Positions 8,700 through 18,362 of a DNA stretch of 64,000 bases are shown in pieces. The stretch lies in NCBI RefSeq assembly GCF_900112615.1, contig NZ_FOMK01000002.1, forward strand, positions 310,001-374,000. The letters are read 5' to 3'. Under the pieces are notes generated by a model. The model ran no database searches, was not told the origin of the DNA, and saw only the letters and a program-made list of their open reading frames with translations. The first letter of the stretch is position 1; each line of letters begins with the position of its first letter. Made by a program: the position numbers and the translations under genes. The stretch is from Chitinophaga sp. CF118. GTDB taxonomy: Bacteria; Bacteroidota; Bacteroidia; Chitinophagales; Chitinophagaceae.

Positions 8700-9260
8700 C
8701 TAGAGGATCTGCAATTCTTTTAGTTTCAGCAATGAATAAAACAGGCAGGTGACATGCAGGCTTTGCAACAGCTGATTATCTTTCAGCAATTGTTCCACAT
8801 CTTCCATTTCCATCAGTACAACTTCTATTTCTTCATTATCATCCAGGTGCTGTTCCTGTATTTTTTTTCCACCTGTTGCCAGGAACATATGAGTGAGGTT
8901 ATTACTGGAAGCAGGATTAGGTGCTACAGCCCCAAGAGGAATCAGCTTATCGAAAGCGTAACCTGTCTCTTCCAGAAGTTCTCTCTGCATCGCAAATTCC
9001 GGTGAAGGATCTGTTTTATCCATTGTTCCACCCGGAATTTCCAGGATTGTTTTACCCAGTCCGTGACGGTACTGCCTTATCATGATCACACGGCCATCAT
9101 CTGCAATAGCCACACAGTTTACCCAATCAGCATATTCCAGCACATAGTAGGGTTCAACAATCTTTCCCTTTGGAGTGATACATTTATCCCGGCGGGCTGT
9201 TAACCAATTATCTCTGAAAAGGTATTCCGAATCAAGTGTTTTCCAATCTAATGATGACAT
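8700..9260 (-). CDS. NUDIX hydrolase (ADP-ribose pyrophosphatase type)
   Basis: The 186-residue protein has a NUDIX box around residues 77-100 (GGTMDKTDPS then RELLEETGY), which binds the metal for hydrolysis of nucleoside-diphosphate-linked compounds. IRQYRHG before the box is typical of the ADP-ribose/ADP-sugar subgroup. The box is slightly off consensus: one extra residue between its first Gly and Arg, and no Glu at the first acidic position. It probably shares a transcript with the DinB-like gene 21 bp upstream. Substrate assignment is inferred from the subgroup only. Confidence 0.85.
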   Translation of the reverse strand: MSSLDWKTLDSEYLFRDNWLTARRDKCITPKGKIVEPYYVLEYADWVNCVAIADDGRVIMIRQYRHGLGKTILEIPGGTMDKTDPSPEFAMQRELLEETGYAFDKLIPLGAVAPNPASSNNLTHMFLATGGKKIQEQHLDDNEEIEVVLMEMEDVEQLLKDNQLLQSLHVTCLFYSLLKLKELQIL

Positions 9261-9281
9261 ATTTTCCAGTTTGATGAAGTA

Positions 9282-9815
9282 TTACCAGTTGTTACGTTCC
9301 TTTAACTTTTCGATATGTGCTACATGGTGTCTGCCATGCCAGGCATAGGTGCCGGCAGCGACTCTCAGCGAAGATGTTTTATTATTGGCAGGATGGGTAA
9401 ACGTACGTTCCCAGGCAACTTCCGGCAAATGATCAAGCAAATTTACCCAGCGTGTATGCAATGCATGCAGTAAGGTGATGGATATATTAATAGGTGTGTT
9501 TGCCACATCCGGCAATTCTGCCCATAATTGTTCTTCGTAAGGTTTGATGGTTGGATTTACTTCTGTCAGTGCCAGTTTAAAGCGTGTATAGGCATTCATG
9601 TGACTGTCAGCAATATGATGTACCAACTGGATAACAGTCCAGCCATCGGGCCGGTAAGGTGTTTCCAGTTGATGGCTGTCCAGGTTCTGTACTGCCAATT
9701 CTACCAGCGTAGGTAAATATCGAATATCGTTGATATAATTTTTCAGTTGCGCAGCTGAAATATTTTCAGGTGCAGAGAAGCGTCCAATCGGATATTTTAG
9801 TTGTTCCAGGTCCAT
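9282..9815 (-). CDS. DinB/YfiT-family putative metal-dependent hydrolase
   Basis: The 177-residue four-helix protein has the YfiT pattern: YPIGRF at the start, WTVIQLVHHIADSHMN (His ligand 1) and YAWHGRHHVAHIEKL (two more His ligands). Family members bind Ni or Zn and include thiol S-transferases. The frame stays open upstream to 9977, but those 54 codons come from decayed copies of the ABC gene 3' end, so the ATG at 9815 is the real start. The gene lies directly downstream of the 92-bp tandem array, so its promoter may lie within or beyond the repeats. Confidence 0.85.
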   Translation of the reverse strand: MDLEQLKYPIGRFSAPENISAAQLKNYINDIRYLPTLVELAVQNLDSHQLETPYRPDGWTVIQLVHHIADSHMNAYTRFKLALTEVNPTIKPYEEQLWAELPDVANTPINISITLLHALHTRWVNLLDHLPEVAWERTFTHPANNKTSSLRVAAGTYAWHGRHHVAHIEKLKERNNW

Positions 9816-9817
9816 AT

Positions 9818-10185
9818 GATTAATTTTCTCTAAGTTCTTTTCCTGTAAGATAAATGAATACCTCTTTAAGATTGGCTTTCTTCGCCTCCTTCGTTCTCTC
9901 AAGGCCTTCGATTGATTTTCTCTAAGTTCTTTTCCGGTAAGATGAATGAATACCTCTTCAAGGTTGGCTTTCTTCACCTCCTTCGTTCTCTCAAAGCCTT
10001 CGATTAATTTTCTCTAAGTTCTTTTCCCGTAAGATGAATGAATACATCTTCAAGGTTGGCTTTCTTTACCTCCTTCGTTTTCTCAAAGCCTTTGATTAAT
10101 TTTCTCTAAGTTCTTTTCCCGTAAGATGAATGAATACATCTTCAAGGTTGGCTTTCTTTACCTCCTTCGTTCTCTCAAAGCCACC
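9818..10185 (-). repeat. four tandem 92-bp copies of the ABC gene 3' end
   Basis: Copies begin at 9818, 9910, 10002 and 10094 with an exact 92-bp period. The last copy (10094-10185) is the genuine 3' end of the ATPase gene, and the other three lie outside it. The neighbouring copy differs from it by about one base in the compared core, the next by several, and the copy nearest the DinB gene by the most. Each unit encodes the last 28 or so residues, and one copy has lost its stop codon (TAA to CAA). Confidence 0.93.
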
Positions 10186-10860
10186 AGCCACCAGTTGATC
10201 GATCAGCGTATCCGGAGAATCCAGTGCAATGATTTTCCCTCCTTCTACAATCGCACAGCGATCACATAAAAACTCAGCCTCGTCCATATAGTGGGTGGTG
10301 ATCACTACAGTAGTTCCCTGGGAACGTACCTGCTGAATCAGGTCCCACAGATTACGACGAGCCTGTGGATCAAGACCGGTAGTAGGTTCATCCAGGAAAA
10401 TGATCTTTGGTTTATTGATAAGTGTTGTAGCGATAGAAAAACGTTGTTTCTGTCCACCGGACAGTTCTTTGAACTTTGCTTTAGCTTTATCTTCAAGGTT
10501 GAAAACGGCTAAGAGTTCCTTTGCATCTGCCTTTTGGTTATACAATCCGCAGAAAAGGTCTATCAGTTCTGTGAGGTTTAAGCCGGGATAATAACCCGAG
10601 CTTTGCAGTTGCACCCCAATCAGTTTCTTAATGGCTTCCGGATCCTTGTCAAGATCTATCCCGTCCACGATTACCTGTCCGGAGGTTTTATCCCTTAATG
10701 TTTCGATGATTTCCAGTGTAGTGGATTTCCCTGCACCGTTAGGCCCCAGCAGGCCGAAGATCTCATTTTCATATACATCAAAGCTAATGCCCTTAACTGC
10801 CGTAAAATCTCCATATTTCTTTACCAGATCCCGGACTTCGATAATCTTCCTCTTTTCCAT
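10096..10860 (-). CDS. ABC transporter ATP-binding protein (ABC-2/drug export type)
   Basis: The 254-residue ATPase is complete: Walker A GPNGAGKS at 39-46, signature LSGGQ at 133-137, Walker B IIFLDE at 153-158 and H-loop His at 190. The C-terminal tail (NLEDVFIHLTGKELREN) is the conserved end of CcmA/DrrA-like export ATPases, which normally pair with an ABC-2 permease. No permease gene lies on either side here, so the partner must be encoded elsewhere or has been lost. The last 28 residues are those multiplied in the downstream 92-bp array. Confidence 0.92.
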   Translation of the reverse strand: MEKRKIIEVRDLVKKYGDFTAVKGISFDVYENEIFGLLGPNGAGKSTTLEIIETLRDKTSGQVIVDGIDLDKDPEAIKKLIGVQLQSSGYYPGLNLTELIDLFCGLYNQKADAKELLAVFNLEDKAKAKFKELSGGQKQRFSIATTLINKPKIIFLDEPTTGLDPQARRNLWDLIQQVRSQGTTVVITTHYMDEAEFLCDRCAIVEGGKIIALDSPDTLIDQLVAGGFERTKEVKKANLEDVFIHLTGKELREN

Positions 10861-10894
10861 AGAACTAAATTACATAAAACACCGAAAGAAGTAG

Positions 10895-10932
10895 ACAAAA
10901 AAAAGCCGGCCCCCTATGGAGCCGGCTCTCTT
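10895..10932 (-). terminator. terminator after the CAP-domain gene
   Basis: On the minus strand a GC-rich 10-bp stem with one G-U pair is followed by a run of eight T. It lies between the CAP gene and the ABC gene. Confidence 0.85.
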
Positions 10933-10943
10933 ATTATAATTTT

Positions 10944-11462
10944 CTAGTGCTTAATAAACAATTGTGTGAAATAGATGATCCTTCCTTTTCCCTGGGCATA
11001 ACCGATACCTATCAGGTTGAAATCACCCAGCATATTCTTACGGTGACCAGGACTATTAATCCATCCATCTACTACTCCTTTGGCATCCAGTGTGCCATAA
11101 GCTACATTTTCCGCAGCCCCTGACGCTCCTCCCAGCACTTTGCTAATTGCAGCGGCACGTACTTCAAAACCATCATGGCCAAAGCCGGTCTTGCCAGATG
11201 CCATATCCTGGCTATGTTTTTCTGCCAGCAGCTTGCAATTAATCTCCTGTTTTAAAGGAGGCAGCCCTTTGGATGCACGAAACTTGTTAGTGTAATAAAG
11301 GATCTGGTCATTCATGGAACCCGATACTTCCGATCCGGTACCAGCAGCAGCACCATGACCAGGACCAGCAGCAGAACCTGCCGGTGTGGCAGCACGACTA
11401 CAGGCCATTAGGTGTAAAGCCACAAAACAGGTTAGTACAAAAAAAGAAAACTTGCGTGTCAT
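10944..11462 (-). CDS. CAP/SCP-domain lipoprotein
   Basis: The 172-residue protein begins with a lipoprotein signal (LMAC lipobox near residue 21), a short Ala/Gly-rich linker and then a CAP domain. The domain has the conserved HSQDMA helix, FGHDGF, AENVAYG and GWINSPGHRKNML motifs, including the His/Glu pair of the CAP cavity. It should be anchored in a membrane facing the periplasm or surface. CAP proteins have varied roles (proteases, sterol or lipid binding), and none can be chosen here. It has its own terminator. Confidence 0.88.
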   Translation of the reverse strand: MTRKFSFFVLTCFVALHLMACSRAATPAGSAAGPGHGAAAGTGSEVSGSMNDQILYYTNKFRASKGLPPLKQEINCKLLAEKHSQDMASGKTGFGHDGFEVRAAAISKVLGGASGAAENVAYGTLDAKGVVDGWINSPGHRKNMLGDFNLIGIGYAQGKGRIIYFTQLFIKH

Positions 11463-11561
11463 AGAATGTTTGATAGATAATAAATAATTAATATTAGACT
11501 GAAACTTCTACTACAAGTTTAGCAAGAGTCATACCAAAAACCTATAATATGTTTTTTCAGC

Positions 11562-12572
11562 CTAACTATTTACGATCCGCTGCCATACATCCATCATGTT
11601 TTTAGAGCCCAGGAATACAGGTACACGCTGGTGTAATTTGGATGGCTTCAGCTCCAGCAGGCGCTGACGCCCGGTTGCCATAGCCGCACCACCTGCTTTT
11701 TCCATGATGAAGGACATCGGATTGCATTCATAACATAAACGCAAACGTCCCCCTGCATATTTTCCAAAGGAAGGATACATGAAAATTCCCCCCTGGATCA
11801 GCGTACGATGTACTTCTGCCACCATACAACCAACAAAACGGTGACGGTAGATCTTATCATGTTCGTCTTTTGCCAGGAAATAATCGATAGCCTTACGCAC
11901 TTTTTCTTCATATAAGTGGTAATAACCAATGTTTACTGAGAAAATATCACTTTCTGTGGGGCATTTCAGGTTAGGATGCGACAAACAGAACTCCCCGATA
12001 GACGGATCCAGTGTAAAACCCTGCACACTACGCCGGGTAGCATATACCAACATAGTAGAAGAACCATATATAATATAACCTGCTGCAATCTGTACGTAAC
12101 CAGGCTGCAGGAAATCTTCCAGTTCGCACGGGCTACCTGTGGGTGTCAGTCGTTTATAAACGGAAAAGATGGTACCAATTGAAACATTCACATCGATATT
12201 TCCCGAACCATCCAGAGGATCTAACAATACTACGTACTTGGAATTACGGGAATGCTCATCATCAAAAGCTATAAATTCTTCATTTTCTTCAGACGCTACC
12301 CCGCAACAATAAATACTGCTTTGCAGGGAACCGATAAACTGATCATTTGCAAACTCATCCAGCTTCTTCACCGATTCTCCCTGTACATTGATCCTGCCGG
12401 CTTCACCAAGAATATCAGCTATGCCAGCCTTATTGACTTCAACATTTACTCTCTTGGCAGCAAGCCCGATGTCACGCAATAAACCTGACAACTGACCTGT
12501 GGCACCAGGATAATTTCTTAACTCCTGGATGGTGAATTCATCCAATGTCATTACTCTTCGTTTATTATTCAT
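11562..12572 (-). CDS. fbp: fructose-1,6-bisphosphatase class I
   Basis: The 336-residue enzyme hydrolyses fructose 1,6-bisphosphate in gluconeogenesis. The metal-binding DPLDGSGNID block is at 118-127, preceded by acidic residues SEENEE (about 94-99) and followed by GTIFSVY. A C-terminal CYECNPMSFIMEKAGG segment carries the substrate loop and metal Glu. Length and motifs are normal for class I. It is divergent from the aspartate kinase gene, with a 155-bp gap between them. Confidence 0.95.
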   Translation of the reverse strand: MNNKRRVMTLDEFTIQELRNYPGATGQLSGLLRDIGLAAKRVNVEVNKAGIADILGEAGRINVQGESVKKLDEFANDQFIGSLQSSIYCCGVASEENEEFIAFDDEHSRNSKYVVLLDPLDGSGNIDVNVSIGTIFSVYKRLTPTGSPCELEDFLQPGYVQIAAGYIIYGSSTMLVYATRRSVQGFTLDPSIGEFCLSHPNLKCPTESDIFSVNIGYYHLYEEKVRKAIDYFLAKDEHDKIYRHRFVGCMVAEVHRTLIQGGIFMYPSFGKYAGGRLRLCYECNPMSFIMEKAGGAAMATGRQRLLELKPSKLHQRVPVFLGSKNMMDVWQRIVNS

Positions 12573-12727
12573 ATATAATGGATTAGTTTTCTAAATGGAA
12601 TCGTAGGCTAATTTACCGGAAATCAGGTTATTTTAATGGAACTGTCATTTTATTATAAACAAATTTTAAAACGAATTTAAAGTTAACTTACTTTGCTCCG
12701 TATTTTTTTAACGGAAGTTTATTTCAT

Positions 12728-13993
12728 ATGAAGGTTTTCAAATTTGGCGGTGCAAGTTTAGAAAGTATTGAACGCATCCAGCAGGTAGCAGCAATTATAC
12801 AGTCATTTCCCGACCAGCAACTGCTTATTGTGATCTCTGCTATGGGAAAAACCACCAATGAGCTGGAGAAAGTAGCCCAGAGTTTTTTCCTCCGCAAACG
12901 CGAAATAGCAGCCCAGCTGCTACATAATATAGAACAACAGCACCTGGAAATAGCGGAAAAACTCCTGGGAAACCGGGATAATCCCGTATTTAACCAATTA
13001 CAGGAATTCTTTACAGAGGCAGAATGGACCTTAGGCGAAAAGCCCATACGCCAGTACGATTACTACTACGATCAGCTGGTAAGCCTGGGTGAACTCCTGA
13101 GTACCGCCATCATGAGTGCCTACTTTAGCCTCGCTGGCGTTGCCAATACCTGGCTGGATGTACGTGACGTATTCCGTACGGACGATACCTTCCGGGATGC
13201 GAACATCGACTGGGAAGTAACCCAGACCCAGGTGAACGAGAAAGTACTTCCCCTTTTCAAAAGTACCAACATCGTGATCACCCAGGGCTTTATTGGCAGT
13301 ACAGACCAGAATGAAAGCGTAACCCTGGGCAGGGAAGGCAGTGATTACTCCGCCGCCGTATTTGCCAACCTCCTGAATGCCGAGAGCCAAACCATCTGGA
13401 AAGATGTGGAAGGACTGAAAAATGCAGACCCGAAACTGTTTCCCAATACTATCAATATTCCGGAGATCAGCTTCAGTGAAGTGATAGAAATGGCCTATTA
13501 TGGAGCACAGGTAATCCATCCAAAAACCATCAAACCGCTCCATAACAAGCAGATCCCACTATATGTAAAGAGTTTCCTAAATAAAGATTTGCCAGGAACG
13601 GTGATCCGGGAAGATATAGACGTAAAACAATTACCTCCTATCATCGTACTGAAAAAGAACCAGGTATTGCTCACCATCACCTCAAGAGATTTCTCTTTCA
13701 TTACTGAAGACAGGATCAGCGATATCTATGAAATGTTCCACAAGCTCAAGATAAAGATCAACCTGATGCAGAATGCCGCCATTAGCTTTTCCTGCTGTAT
13801 TGATAACAGCCCGGAAAAAATAGAACTGCTCATGAAAGCTCTGCATAATGACTTTAAAATTGCTTATTTCGAAGGTCTGGAACTGCTCACCGTTCGTTAT
13901 AATAAAGACGGATTACTGGAAGAATTAAGTAAAGACCGGACAGTATTATTGGAGCAACGCTCGCTGATCACTATTCAACGCCTTTTAAAATAA
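12728..13993 (+). CDS. aspartate kinase, monofunctional
   Basis: The 421-residue kinase makes aspartyl phosphate, the first step to lysine, threonine and methionine. It opens with KFGGAS (residues 5-10; the usual motif is KFGGTS), has GSTDQNESVTLGREGSDYSAA for ATP and aspartate binding, and EMAYYGAQVIHPKT before the regulatory part. The C-terminal 120 residues look like ACT-type sensing modules (ITSRDFSFI, INLMQNAAISFS). It is a second aspartate kinase in the window besides ThrA at 52.7 kb and probably serves lysine/methionine flow. It stands alone. Confidence 0.9.
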   Translation: MKVFKFGGASLESIERIQQVAAIIQSFPDQQLLIVISAMGKTTNELEKVAQSFFLRKREIAAQLLHNIEQQHLEIAEKLLGNRDNPVFNQLQEFFTEAEWTLGEKPIRQYDYYYDQLVSLGELLSTAIMSAYFSLAGVANTWLDVRDVFRTDDTFRDANIDWEVTQTQVNEKVLPLFKSTNIVITQGFIGSTDQNESVTLGREGSDYSAAVFANLLNAESQTIWKDVEGLKNADPKLFPNTINIPEISFSEVIEMAYYGAQVIHPKTIKPLHNKQIPLYVKSFLNKDLPGTVIREDIDVKQLPPIIVLKKNQVLLTITSRDFSFITEDRISDIYEMFHKLKIKINLMQNAAISFSCCIDNSPEKIELLMKALHNDFKIAYFEGLELLTVRYNKDGLLEELSKDRTVLLEQRSLITIQRLLK

Positions 13994-14087
13994 TTTGCAT
14001 TCTCCCTGCAACCTTTTTTTATAAGTTCGTCTTTGAGATAAGAGTAACCAACAGGTCCCAACTTTTAACTCATTGAACGATTGCTTT

Positions 14088-16508
14088 ATGAACAAAATAA
14101 TCCTATTCGTACTGCTTGCACTCATATGCGCGAGTAGCACGTATGCCCAAAAAATTAGTATAAAAATAACCGACTCAAATGGACACCCTCTTCCATATAC
14201 CACTGTTCTGTTAAAACAGACTAAAGATTCTGTGCTTGTAAAAGGAGAACTGACTGATGCTGCAGGAGCCTCCAACTTTGATAAAATCAACGATGGCCGT
14301 TATTTCATCCAGGCATCCCTTATGGGCTTTGGCTCAGCAACCACTCCAGACTTTTCCGTTGATGCTAACCATAAACAGATCCAGCTTGGACCGCTCACAC
14401 TACAACAGGCATCTAAAAGCCTTCAGGGGGTTACCGTATCTGCACAGAAACCTTTCATCGAAAGAAAGAATGGCGCTACTGTAATAAACGTGGAAAGCAG
14501 CGTAGCCGCTGCCGGTGGTACCGCTCTGGATATTCTGAAAAGAGCACCAGGGGTACAGATAGACCAGGACGACAATGTGCTTGTAAAAGGCAAACAGGGG
14601 GTTACCGTAATGCTGGATGGGAAACTCACTTATCTTTCAGGAGACCAGCTGGCCAACCTGCTCAAAAGTATGCCGGCAGAAACAATTTCCCAGATTGAAA
14701 TCATTACCAGTCCTTCTGCCAAATACGATGCCGCAGGCAATAACGGTATCATCAATATCAAAACTAAAAAAGGAGTAGTTACAGGATTCAATGGTTCTGT
14801 TACAGCCGGTGCAGGTAAAGGCCGTTACCCTTTTTATAATGCCGGAACAACAGTGAACTGGCGCACTGAAAAATTCAACCTTTTTGGTAATTATAATCAC
14901 AATGACAGACAGTTTTTCCGGGACAGGACCCTGATAAGAAATATTGGGGGAGAAATACCACAAACTTTCAATTCTGCAGTGTTCGACAAAAGACATTTTA
15001 TCAGTAATAACTATAAAGTTGGACTAGATTATTTTATCACTCCCAAACATACAGTAGGTGTGCTGGTAAACGGATTTAACAATGGTTTCCAGAACCGTTC
15101 CACAAGTGCTACGAAAATAAGCAACCAGGGAAGTCCGGTCATCGATTCAATATCGAACAGCTTTACCACGAATGATAATCATTTTAATAATACTACTGTT
15201 AACCTGAATTACAAGGGGCAGCTCGATACTATAGGTACTGAGATAAGTATGGATGCTGATATCGCAAAGTTTTATTTTAAACGGAACATACATCTCAATG
15301 ATGATATGTTTCATACAAACGACCCTTCATACACCAGTCCGCATGCTATCCGTAACAATACTGTAACTGATCTGACGATAAAAAGTATTAAAGCAGATCT
15401 CGTTTTGCCTTTTACTAAAACGTTTAAACTGGAAACAGGATTGAAAGGTAGTTTTGTTACTACGGATAATGACCTGAAATATGATTCACTGATACAGGAG
15501 AAATACGAACCCGCTTTAACCCAGAGTAATCGTTTCATTTATAAGGAAAATGTGCTTGCTGCATACTTTATGCTGAAAAAGCAGATTAAAGGAACGGATC
15601 TTCAGGCGGGCCTTCGTATGGAACAAACAGAATCAGACGGGAATTCTGTCACCATGCAAACCCGTATGAAAAGGAACTATCTGAATTTTTTCCCCAGCCT
15701 GTCCGCAGATCATACTTTCAACGAATCTCATAAGCTTGGCATCTCATATTCTAAACGGATTTTCAGGCCGGACTACGATGATCTGAATCCCTTTATTTAT
15801 TATATTGACAAGTATAATTTCGGGAAAGGCAATCCTTTTCTCAATCCGGAATACACCCACACTACAGAACTGAGTTACACCTATAAACAAAAGTATATTG
15901 TGGCAATGGGATATAGTCTTACAAACAATGTAATACTGGAATACCTTGAACAGGATACTATCACCAAAAGAATGACCAGTTATGAGAAAAACTTTGAGCG
16001 TAGCAACAGCTATTATATGAATATTACGCTTCCACTGGATCCTTTCAAATGGTGGAACATTACTAATAACATCAGCCTGAATTACAACACTTTTAATATA
16101 AAAGACACATCAATAAATCTGGGTAGTTCCATGATAGGTGTTAATTACCAGTCTACCCATACATTTACGCTTCCGGCCAACTGGAAACTGGAACTAAACG
16201 GTTACTATGAATCTCCATTTGTATGGGGAATTTTCAAAGGCCGATCTTCTTATGCTGTGGGCGCAGGGGTACAAAAAAGCATGTTCAGCAAGCGGGCCGT
16301 TTTTAAAGTGAATGTATCTGATATCTTTAAGGGCGACCAGTTCAGAGGAACATCGAAAAACGATAATCTGGACATCAAAATTAACAACCGCTGGCAGAGC
16401 AGGACAGTCAACTTCACTGTTACCTGGAATTTTGGAAACAGTGCTGTAAAAGGTGCAAGGGAAAGGCAGACAGGTACCTCTGAAGAGCAGAAAAGAACTG
16501 GTGGTTAA
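14088..16508 (+). CDS. TonB-dependent receptor-like outer-membrane beta-barrel protein
   Basis: The protein of 806 residues has a signal peptide (MNKIILFVLLALICASSTYAQ), a carboxypeptidase-regulatory-like beta-sandwich (about 20-100), a plug-like domain (about 110-225, with 'DILKRAPGVQID' and 'IEIITSPSAKYDAAG'), and a long C-terminal barrel (OMP_b-brl_3 type). Such proteins import large substrates using TonB. The substrate is unknown, and no SusD partner is adjacent. An upstream in-frame TTG at 14073 is less likely than this ATG. The last 20 residues are charged and unstructured-looking. Confidence 0.88.
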   Translation: MNKIILFVLLALICASSTYAQKISIKITDSNGHPLPYTTVLLKQTKDSVLVKGELTDAAGASNFDKINDGRYFIQASLMGFGSATTPDFSVDANHKQIQLGPLTLQQASKSLQGVTVSAQKPFIERKNGATVINVESSVAAAGGTALDILKRAPGVQIDQDDNVLVKGKQGVTVMLDGKLTYLSGDQLANLLKSMPAETISQIEIITSPSAKYDAAGNNGIINIKTKKGVVTGFNGSVTAGAGKGRYPFYNAGTTVNWRTEKFNLFGNYNHNDRQFFRDRTLIRNIGGEIPQTFNSAVFDKRHFISNNYKVGLDYFITPKHTVGVLVNGFNNGFQNRSTSATKISNQGSPVIDSISNSFTTNDNHFNNTTVNLNYKGQLDTIGTEISMDADIAKFYFKRNIHLNDDMFHTNDPSYTSPHAIRNNTVTDLTIKSIKADLVLPFTKTFKLETGLKGSFVTTDNDLKYDSLIQEKYEPALTQSNRFIYKENVLAAYFMLKKQIKGTDLQAGLRMEQTESDGNSVTMQTRMKRNYLNFFPSLSADHTFNESHKLGISYSKRIFRPDYDDLNPFIYYIDKYNFGKGNPFLNPEYTHTTELSYTYKQKYIVAMGYSLTNNVILEYLEQDTITKRMTSYEKNFERSNSYYMNITLPLDPFKWWNITNNISLNYNTFNIKDTSINLGSSMIGVNYQSTHTFTLPANWKLELNGYYESPFVWGIFKGRSSYAVGAGVQKSMFSKRAVFKVNVSDIFKGDQFRGTSKNDNLDIKINNRWQSRTVNFTVTWNFGNSAVKGARERQTGTSEEQKRTGG

Positions 16509-16518
16509 ACGTAATTAA

Positions 16519-16959
16519 TCAGCGGGTACCTTTTATATATCCCTCAAGATTATTGATAATATAACGTTGCTCATCAATGATATTCTTTACCACATCTCCG
16601 ATAGAAATCATGCCGAGCAAACGGTTGCGTTCGTCTGTAACTGGTAAATGGCGGATATGTTTGTCCGTCATTTTTACCATACAATCTTCAATGGAATCAT
16701 TTTCTGTTACAGTGAAGGGGTCTTCTGTCATGACCTCAATGATCCGGGTATCTTTGGAGGCCCGGCCTTTTACGATAACCTTACGTGCATAGTCACGTTC
16801 CGAAAAAATGCCTACTACCTGGTCCTGATCATTTAATACGATCAGTGCTCCCACATTTTTTTCCACTAAAACACTTAATGCTTCAAAAACGGTGTTGTCC
16901 GGATGGACGGAGTAAACGGCATGGCCCTTAACCTGCAGTATATCACGTACTGTTCCCAT
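16519..16959 (-). CDS. CBS-domain protein
   Basis: The 146 residues consist of two CBS motifs (about 8-60 and 72-130), each ending in the typical GIFSERDYARKV or GMISIGDVVKN strand-helix. This stand-alone pair usually binds adenine nucleotides and acts as an energy sensor. The partner is unknown. The gene is convergent with the TonB-dependent receptor, 10 bp apart, and divergent from the GH88/105 gene. Confidence 0.88.
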   Translation of the reverse strand: MGTVRDILQVKGHAVYSVHPDNTVFEALSVLVEKNVGALIVLNDQDQVVGIFSERDYARKVIVKGRASKDTRIIEVMTEDPFTVTENDSIEDCMVKMTDKHIRHLPVTDERNRLLGMISIGDVVKNIIDEQRYIINNLEGYIKGTR

Positions 16960-17153
16960 AACGAGGTCTTTAAAAGTGAAGAATAATAAACCGTATTTCC
17001 TAAGTTAAGATTTTAAAATCAGATAAAAAAGGAGAAACCCTATCTTAAATCCTCATAAAATTCCTTCAGAAATCTTGCATAACGTCTTTTTATATATTAC
17101 TTTACGCGATAGTTTACAAAAAAACGTGCACTATAGACTCCCTAAATCCTTTC

Positions 17154-18290
17154 ATGAGTATGAATAATTGGACAATGAAATCTGTGATATCTGCCACCAT
17201 CGCGCTTATGCTTCCTTTCGGAGCTGTAAAAGCACAAAAAATATTCAGGGACTGGCCACTTGGTACAGATCCTGCTGCGATCGGTACATATGTGGCAAAT
17301 CACTATACCGGCTCCCAATTTGCCAGTTTCGGAGCTTCCACCCCTGCTGAAAGTATCATTTATCCGGAAGTATGCACCTGGTACGGCGCATTTCAGGTTG
17401 CACGGGCCACAAAGAACAAAGACCTCCTGGAAAAATTAGTGGGTAGATTTGATCCGCTGATGGCGCAATCAGAAAGCCTGGTGCCCAAAGCTGACAATAT
17501 AGAGCATAGCGTTTTTGGTGCCGTTCCCATAGAATTATATATGCGAACCAACCAGAACAGGTACCTTTCCCTGGGTCAGCCATTTGCCGACCAGCAATGG
17601 GATCTTCCTGAAAGTCTGCGTCCGGAACAACAGAAATACAGCACTATGGGGCTGTCCTGGCAAACCCGCATGTGGGTGGATGATATGTATATGATCACCC
17701 TCCTGCAGGTACAGGCTTTCCGTGCCACTGCCAATAAGAAATATGTAGAGAACGCTGCAAGGGAAATGGTGGCCTACCTGGATGCTTTACAACAGCCCAA
17801 TGGTCTTTTTTACCATGCACAGGATGCTCCCTTCTTCTGGGGCAGAGGAAATGGATTGGCTGCCGCTGGTATGACCGAATTATTGAGCGAACTACCACTG
17901 GATAATCCAAACAGGTCACGAATCCTGGATAGTTATAAAAAATTGATGGCCGGCATCAAACCATACCAGGATAAAGGCTACATGTGGCATGAGCTGATCG
18001 ACGAACCCGATGCATGGGTAGAAACATCCGCTACTGGTATGTTCACTTTTGCGATGATAGTAGGCGTGAAGAAAGGCTGGCTGGACGAAAAAGAATACGG
18101 TCCCATTGCTAAAAACACATGGATTTCCCTGGTAAAATATATCAATGAAGCCGGTGATATAAAAGAAGTATGTGAAAACACTGGCAAGAAAAACAATAAA
18201 CAATATTATTTAGACCGTCGTCGTCTAACAGGCGATCTGCATGGCCAGGCAGCTATACTCTGGTGTGCTGCAGCATTACTGGCCAATTAA
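17154..18290 (+). CDS. glycoside hydrolase family 88/105, unsaturated uronyl hydrolase-like
   Basis: The 378-residue exported enzyme has a signal peptide ending near AVKAQ and a six-hairpin (alpha/alpha)6 pattern. Motifs are MWVDDMYMITLLQVQAFRA (catalytic Asp region), FFWGRGNGLAAAGM and ETSATGMFTFAMIVGVKKG. Families 88/105 remove unsaturated uronic acid left by polysaccharide lyases. It probably acts in the periplasm on pectin- or glycosaminoglycan-type oligosaccharides. Starts at 17154, 17160 or 17175 all keep the signal peptide. A GH35 enzyme lies on the opposite strand just downstream, so a shared glycan role is possible. Confidence 0.85.
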   Translation: MSMNNWTMKSVISATIALMLPFGAVKAQKIFRDWPLGTDPAAIGTYVANHYTGSQFASFGASTPAESIIYPEVCTWYGAFQVARATKNKDLLEKLVGRFDPLMAQSESLVPKADNIEHSVFGAVPIELYMRTNQNRYLSLGQPFADQQWDLPESLRPEQQKYSTMGLSWQTRMWVDDMYMITLLQVQAFRATANKKYVENAAREMVAYLDALQQPNGLFYHAQDAPFFWGRGNGLAAAGMTELLSELPLDNPNRSRILDSYKKLMAGIKPYQDKGYMWHELIDEPDAWVETSATGMFTFAMIVGVKKGWLDEKEYGPIAKNTWISLVKYINEAGDIKEVCENTGKKNNKQYYLDRRRLTGDLHGQAAILWCAAALLAN

Positions 18291-18362
18291 TAAAAGAAAA
18301 TAACCTATAAATTCCGGTACTGATGACGATTTTAAGAAGATTAGACTTATGTATTGTGCTGA

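Noticed and set aside
9816..9977. N-terminal extension of the DinB/YfiT protein
   Set aside because: The 54 extra codons derive from the decayed 92-bp copies of the ABC gene end; the YfiT pattern starts at 9815.
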